64,000 nt of DNA from Leptodontidium sp. MPI-SDFR-AT-0119 (lineage: Eukaryota; Ascomycota; Leotiomycetes; Helotiales; Leptodontidiaceae): assembly GCA_020726505.1 (NCBI GenBank), contig JAHLEZ010000018.1, positions 868,001-932,000 on the forward strand, in the 5' to 3' direction. The translations under genes and the position numbers were made by a program. Below the pieces are notes generated by a model. It saw only the letters and a program-made list of their open reading frames with translations. It did not search any database and was not told where the DNA came from. Position 1 is the stretch's first letter. Every line of letters starts with the position of its first letter. Shown here piece after piece: positions 57,950 to 64,000 of this stretch.

Positions 57950-60900
57950 GGTGGGGTTTCGTAGTATATAGTCTGGCTCTCCTCGCACTCTCTTAGAATT
58001 GACACAGATTTTGAACTATATATTTATTACTCTGTCGTTATACTCGTATTAGAATATATTCACATATGCGGCGTAGTACATAAACCGGTACTATACTGAC
58101 ACTAATTAGTGACAAGTTTATATCGTTAACCTTACTATAGACAAAAAAGGTCTTAGGCTATAAAGCGGATTCTAGGCTTTAACTTAAGAAGTACTTTACT
58201 GTATTTTCCTTAAAGGGCAGTTTACTTTTTCTAGATTATAGAGGGAAGGCAACTTCTCTCTTAAGACTTAATTAAGACAATTATACGTTAGAGAAGAGTT
58301 ATTATAACACGACATTTATTCTACGAAGACTATTAATTCAATATCCTTGAATCTAGAACTTTAGACTTTTAAGGAAACCTATCCGGGAACCTACCGGATC
58401 ACCTACGAATCGAATCCGACATAATAGCGGATACTTCAGTGGAGCTAGAGTTAACTCCGGAAATATTTAATAATATAATAACACTAAATCTTAGTCTAAT
58501 TTTCACGGGAGACGTAATAGTATACTCGCGAAGGTTCCGTGAGGCTTACTACGATAACTATTTCAAGGGAGAATTCCTTTTCTAAGACTTTTAGGAGTAT
58601 TTTAAAGATTAAACGGCAAATGAGTTTAAATTAATTAAAGTTATAGAACGTATATACCTTAAGGACGACTTACGAGCCTTTAGTGTATTTATACGACGAG
58701 GGAAGGGGACAAAGACGGCACACGCCTTAATAGAAGTAATACAAGCTAAGAAGAATATATAGTTAGGAGACTAAGTGGAAATATAAATTCGGAACTACCT
58801 TAAATTAGTACTAAATCACCTCCGGGAAATAGTCTCTCGCCTATTATTACTAATCCTAATAACACTTTAACAAAATCAAACCCTGATGTCTCTATAATAC
58901 TAACTAGAGGTAGTTATCTATTCCGTGGAGGAAGACACTTTTTTAGAAGGGTTAAGAGTAAAGCTTATAGAGACAATTTAATTATTAAGATCACTTAAGA
59001 TCTCCTTTACTAAAGGAGATGAAGTCGAGGATTTATATAGTATAACCCCCTCACTTATAGTCCTAAAAAAGGAGTTCTTATTTACTCTTAAGAGGGATCT
59101 CCTAAGTAATCTCTACTTATAGAAATTAAATAAACACGCGTTACTAAATCCCACACTAACGCCAGTAATACCCCCACGAGACAGGTCATTACTACTATTT
59201 AAGGTTCTTAGGACTACTAGACTATATATAGAACCGATTTGGCTATTATAGTATATTATAGATCTATTAACCCTAGACTAAGTAAAATCGTTAGTAAACT
59301 TTACTAAGATATATACTAAGGAGCTCTAATATAGCAGAGACAAGGACTACTTAGATAAGAAGCTCCACATCTTCGCCGACTTATATTAAAGAGTATTAAT
59401 TAAGACTAAAGTCTAGAACTAAGCCTTTCTGTTAATATTACGAGACGGAGCCAGTTCGTATTATTACCGGTACCTCTAGAATAAAGGGTACTTATTTAAT
59501 AAGCTTATTAAGACGACTCGCGAACACTTTAAGATAAAAGAGAGAGCTAATAAGTTTTTTAGTCAGTAATTTAGTCTGACTTTCTCGTTATTTTAAAAGG
59601 AGCCTTACTAAACGGGAAAACTAGTACTAACTTAATTAAAGAACTTCGCCAAGGAATTATAAAGTATTTAACTTAGCCTAAAAGACGACAATATATAAAA
59701 CGATAAGACGCTTCACGATAAACTCGTGTAAGGAGTAGTAAGGAACCCCCTCTTTAAAATAGCCTTGTTTTAGGCACCCCTTACTTTCCTTATATTAATA
59801 AATAGTCTTCGCTCCGCCGTCGGCGTTAAAGTAACTTATAACTCGGGATTAAAGGTAAGTAAGTACTTTAGATCTTATACGAATCGCTATCGATCTTATA
59901 TTATAAATAAAGCAGCTTATTACTCTAACTATAAGATAAAATTTTTAAGTAAAAACAAACGCGAAGACAAATTCTAGCCTATATTAGGCTATATAAGCTG
60001 TATTATCTATAAGAAGATAGATTACTATAGTAGTCGCTACTTAGACGAAGAGTAAATAGTATTTAAGGCAAGATACTTCGCGGCGCGTAAGGCCGAAAGA
60101 GTAAAAGCCACGGATAAGACTTTTAAGAGCTACTTAGTTTATATTAAGGGAATTAACCCTAATTCGGACTAGAACCGGACTATATCTAGACATTATTCGG
60201 GAAACTACTAAGATGCGGATTTAGACACTTTAATAGATATTAACGACTCTTTAGAGGGTTCCGACGACAATAATAGCGATAGTACCGTAAACTTCACGAC
60301 TGTATTTATAATAAGTAAGGCACAATATAATGTACAAGAAGTTATAAGGTAACTTAAGGAGAGGAAGGCTACTCACATCCTAGAAAGTAAAATTAAGAGA
60401 CTTACTTTAAACGAGGCCTATATAACGTAATAAATAAACAAATTCTTCTAAGGTCTATTAATTAATATAAGGGCATCTAATAAAAACACGGGAGGGATTA
60501 ATTAGTTACAAGTATTATAGCGAATTTAAGATGTTAAGTTTAACACTAACTAAGCGGGCTAGAGCCGGATCACATTTAGTGCCAGTTTGTAACTGTCTCT
60601 AAGAGTTACTATAATTAATATTCCAGCTAGAGAAATAAACTTCTAAATCGTAAACATAAATATCCCGTTTCTAGTTTACTTATAATAATTAGATGCGCTT
60701 AACACGTAATATAATAACTTATATAATATCTTGATTTAAGGCGACAAGAAGTACTTAATTATACGGAAGTATAAGTATTTATAGCTACTTCTAGATTAAC
60801 ATTGTTAATTACTAGACACTTCGACCGGAACAATAAATACATGCCACTTAACTAAGCCAGAAATACGTCGACTTTATAGGCGTTTCGGGCACCCTTCGGT

Positions 60901-63650
60901 GAGGCACTTATAACACTTATTAAACTAAGTTAGCCATAAGTATAATTCGGACATTATATTAAGGGTTAAAGAAATGTGTAAGTACTACTAGAAACACATA
61001 AATACTCTATATAAGTTCCGTTTTAAGTTATAAGACGACGTCGACTTTAATTATATAGTCTATGTTAATATCGTAATATTTAAAGAATAATATACCCTCT
61101 ATATAATAAATGAAGTAACGGGTTTTAGTACGGCGAAACTACTCTAAAAGGCCCCTAGTTCAGCTACGGCTTAGGCCACCTTTAACGTATTTAAGTTAAT
61201 ATAAATTAACACTTACCTTAGACCCCTAGATTTCGTGGTATATGACTACGGCACTAATTTTAACTCTAAGGAGTTTAAGAGCGCACTTAAGTCTATAAGT
61301 AGTACTCTTAAGTTAGTACTTATAAAAGCACACTATTTAATTAGTAAAGTTAAGCGATATTACCGCCTATTACGCTGTGCTTATGAAATCGTTATAAAAA
61401 AGCACCTTAAGTTAAATGACGAAAACTAACTATAAATAGTAATAAAAGTAATAAATAATATAACTAGACTTAATAGGCTTATTCTTATATTACTTATTTT
61501 CGGCGTATACTCTAAAATAACGGAGTTAGACCTTTTAAATCTGTTAGTCGAATAACGTGCGGCTATAATTAAGAAAACTATAAAGGAGGTACGAAAAATT
61601 TATATTACGCGTAAAGTTAATAATACATTAACTATACGAAACAGCCCTAGAACCACTTATATTTATAGTCTTTACTTTAATAATTAAGTTCTAGTATATT
61701 AAGAGGGTAAAAGATAGACAGGACCTTACGATTTCTTAGGTATTAAGGGAGAATTATATAAGATTAATATGGGAAATAAGAGAATACGTACGTTCTAATC
61801 GACTATAGTTTGTCCCTTTAAGATAAACACTTTTAGTGTTAAATAATAAAAAGAAAACTTACTAGAGGATATTTATAAGTAATATCTAAGATCCCTAATT
61901 AGAAACACTACTGAAATAACACTGAATCTACTTTAAATCACTGTCTAAATTCTATTTATAAAATATTTATTAGATTTATTAATTATTAATAACGATTACG
62001 ATATTAAAGTGTTTCTAATTAAGAAAGAGACAAGGGACTAAGAGCTATTTACTAAACTTCGTACTAAAGGGAAGATTATAACGCTTAGACTATTATTTTA
62101 GTAGTCCTAAAGGACAGAATATAAAGTACTTATTAAAAAGGGTGTTTTTATACTTATTTATAAAGACGACCTTAAAGTGAGAGGCTATTATATCTTTAAG
62201 TTAAGAATAGTAAACGAAGTTAAAGGTAAGGAGACGTTAACTTTATATAAGAAGTCAAAACTAATAATTTAATACTTTAACAATAAGGGGAAAAGAGAGA
62301 TTTTAACTTAGTCCCTAATAATCTAACGATTTAATTAGCGGTTACTTATATTTTTAACTACTGCCGTTAAGTACTTAAATCGCCTCCGAAACTAGTCTGA
62401 ATCCTATTTAGCTATTAGGGATATCACTTAAGCTTACGTCTAAGTAAAAATAAAGCTCCTCCGGGATATTTTTATATAGTTACTAAAAGAAATCGTAGGA
62501 GACTTCCCTCTTAATATAATATTTATAATAGTACTATTATTATACAGTATACTTAAGTCCAGAAACTATTAGTTTAATATATATTATAAATATTATATAA
62601 AGAACTTATAAATAGAGATATTAATATACGACTTATACTTACTAATTAGTACTAAGGAAAACTATAACTTTAAAGTCGTAAGAATATAAATAAACGACAC
62701 TTTAATTTTAAGAGATAAGGACTTCTTAATAAGAGAGTAAAATAAGATTACTAAGGCTAGTTTTTTAACGAAGTTAATATAAGTACTACTCCTTACTAAA
62801 ACTATTACGTTTAATAAGTATACTATTACTATAAACAGGGACAGCCTCTATATGTCTTAAAAAGGTCAAGGAGTAAGGCTAAAGCTAGTTAACGCAAGAA
62901 AAGAGGACTATAAGAAGGCTTATAGAGAGTAACAAGCTCGTACGGCTTACTTTACTATTATTTATTAGCCGGAAGTAATATTTAATCTCTTAGTCGCAAT
63001 GTAATACTAAGATCTGACGGAAGACGACGTTAAGGCCTTAAACTTACGTCTTAAATAATAAATAGATAACTTAAAGAGAAGACTCTAATACGTATTAGTT
63101 AACTTATAGTCCGCAAAGGTTTACGTTTTTATAGACAGTTCTTTTACTAATAATAAAGACTTAAGCTCACAGATAAGTTTTATATTAGTAATTAGTGCCA
63201 AAACGGTAAGGGATACACAATTCACCTTAACTAGTAATATTATATATACTAACTTAATAAAATACAAGAGAGTAACTTGTGTAATACTTATATTAGAGCT
63301 ATATATTATAATAGTTAACATTAATATATTAATTTCTTTTAGTACTACTATTAATATAGTAATTAACAAGCTTAGCATCTCACGTCTTCTTACTATTATT
63401 TACACGGATTCTTTGTCCCTTTATAAGTGTATTATTAAGCTTAATATAACGAAAGAAAAGCGCTTAATAATCAATATTATAACTATTCGTTAATTATATA
63501 AGCGTAGAGAGCTAATAGAGGTTTAATAGATTAATGGCACTAATAATCCTGCCGACGCTATAACAAAGAGTGTTCTAAATAAGGCTCTTCGGGACTTTAT
63601 TAATACTAATATCCTTATTATTAAAATAGAGGGTTAAGTTTAATAGTTAA
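57950..63650 (+). mobile_element. Ty1/copia retrotransposon, heavily RIP-mutated
   Basis: The plus strand carries the remains of a copia polyprotein in the usual order. A zinc-knuckle-derived segment lies near 59990-60050. The GAG-pre-integrase motif RRFGHPSVRHL is at about 60880-60912, and the integrase core with DYGTNFNSKEF is near 61244-61276. Reverse-transcriptase stretches (RDITQAYVQV) lie near 62420, and RNase H runs from about 63117 (VYVFIDSSFT) to NNPADAITKS near 63550. The polyprotein end is near 63635. Hundreds of frame-breaking TAA/TAG codons occur, and TpG and CpA are scarce while TpA is in large excess, the RIP signature. LTR ends could not be fixed by eye; the coordinates are approximate. 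No expression is possible. Confidence 0.8.
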
Positions 63651-64000
63651 TTATAATTGATTTAGACTAATAACGGAGGGGTTTTATACACTCACTAACT
63701 TTTTTTCATATTTCCTTATAACTCTTATTTTATTAATTTATTACTTACGATTATTTTTATATTTAATTAATTTATAAAGTTAGAAACACATTTGATTTAA
63801 TTCTAAATACCCTCTAATTTAAAGTACTAATAAGCGGCCTTGCGACGACATTCTAATAAGGACAAACTGCCGGTTTTACTATAGGGGGCTACTCTTATAT
63901 AATAATATAAAGAAAGTGCCGCCACGAAGAACTTACTACGAAGTTAATCTAAAACAAGGCTAAATCCCTTACTTATAGATATCTAGAAGAAGTTCCTCGT
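63651..64000. other. AT-rich DNA after the copia polyprotein
   Basis: Probably the polypurine tract (near 63670) and 3' LTR of the copia element, RIP-mutated like the rest and cut by the window edge. A matching 5' copy was not identified. Confidence 0.4.

Noticed and set aside
63650..64000. Telomere or centromere sequence at the AT-rich end
   Set aside because: No TTAGGG-type repeats; the DNA is explained by RIP-mutated transposon.

Overview
The window is nuclear DNA from a filamentous ascomycete (Pezizomycotina; a leotiomycete is my best guess, by inference only). The evidence is many 40-130 bp introns with GTANGT donors and CTAAC-type branch sites, fungal families (Tea1-type Kelch protein, Kog1, HET, Zn2Cys6, CBM1), and an AT-rich end whose transposon copies carry the C-to-T pattern of repeat-induced point mutation (RIP).

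Layout. 0.8-17 kb is a housekeeping block: a Tea1/Kel1-like polarity protein (minus), the TORC1 subunit Kog1 (plus) and cytosolic aspartyl-tRNA synthetase (plus). 17-19 kb is intergenic DNA with a 127-bp Stowaway/mariner-like MITE. At 18.9-20.2 kb lies a secreted metzincin-like protein with a C-terminal CBM1. 20.6-28.7 kb is a signalling and self-recognition island: a HET protein interrupted by a 158-bp insert between 9-bp direct repeats; a protein with a HeLo-like N-terminus and a pseudokinase (MLKL-like layout); and, divergent from it, an intact Ser/Thr kinase followed by frame-broken SH3-SH3-C2 sequence. Next come an Unc93-like MFS protein, a frameshifted F-box gene and a HET C-terminal relic.

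34.5-45.3 kb is a compact four-gene catabolic cluster made of two divergent pairs: Zn2Cys6 regulator / GH3 beta-glucosidase, and sugar transporter / GH78 alpha-L-rhamnosidase. Neither hydrolase shows a signal peptide, so I infer import of a rhamnosyl-glucoside (for example a plant rutinoside) followed by hydrolysis inside the cell. Each divergent promoter carries two CGG-N4-CCG palindromes sharing the core CGGARTNCCG, which suggests a small regulon bound by the cluster's own regulator.

46.6-55.9 kb is accessory and partly decayed: a kinase-like protein, a small conserved protein, an MFS relic, a SYLF (Ysc84-like) protein and a HET pseudogene with two nonsense codons and a frameshift. From about 56.5 kb the DNA turns AT-rich: a degraded PiggyBac-like transposase (minus), then a heavily RIP-mutated Ty1/copia retrotransposon (plus) running towards the window end. 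No tRNA, rRNA, CRISPR array or telomere repeat was recognised.
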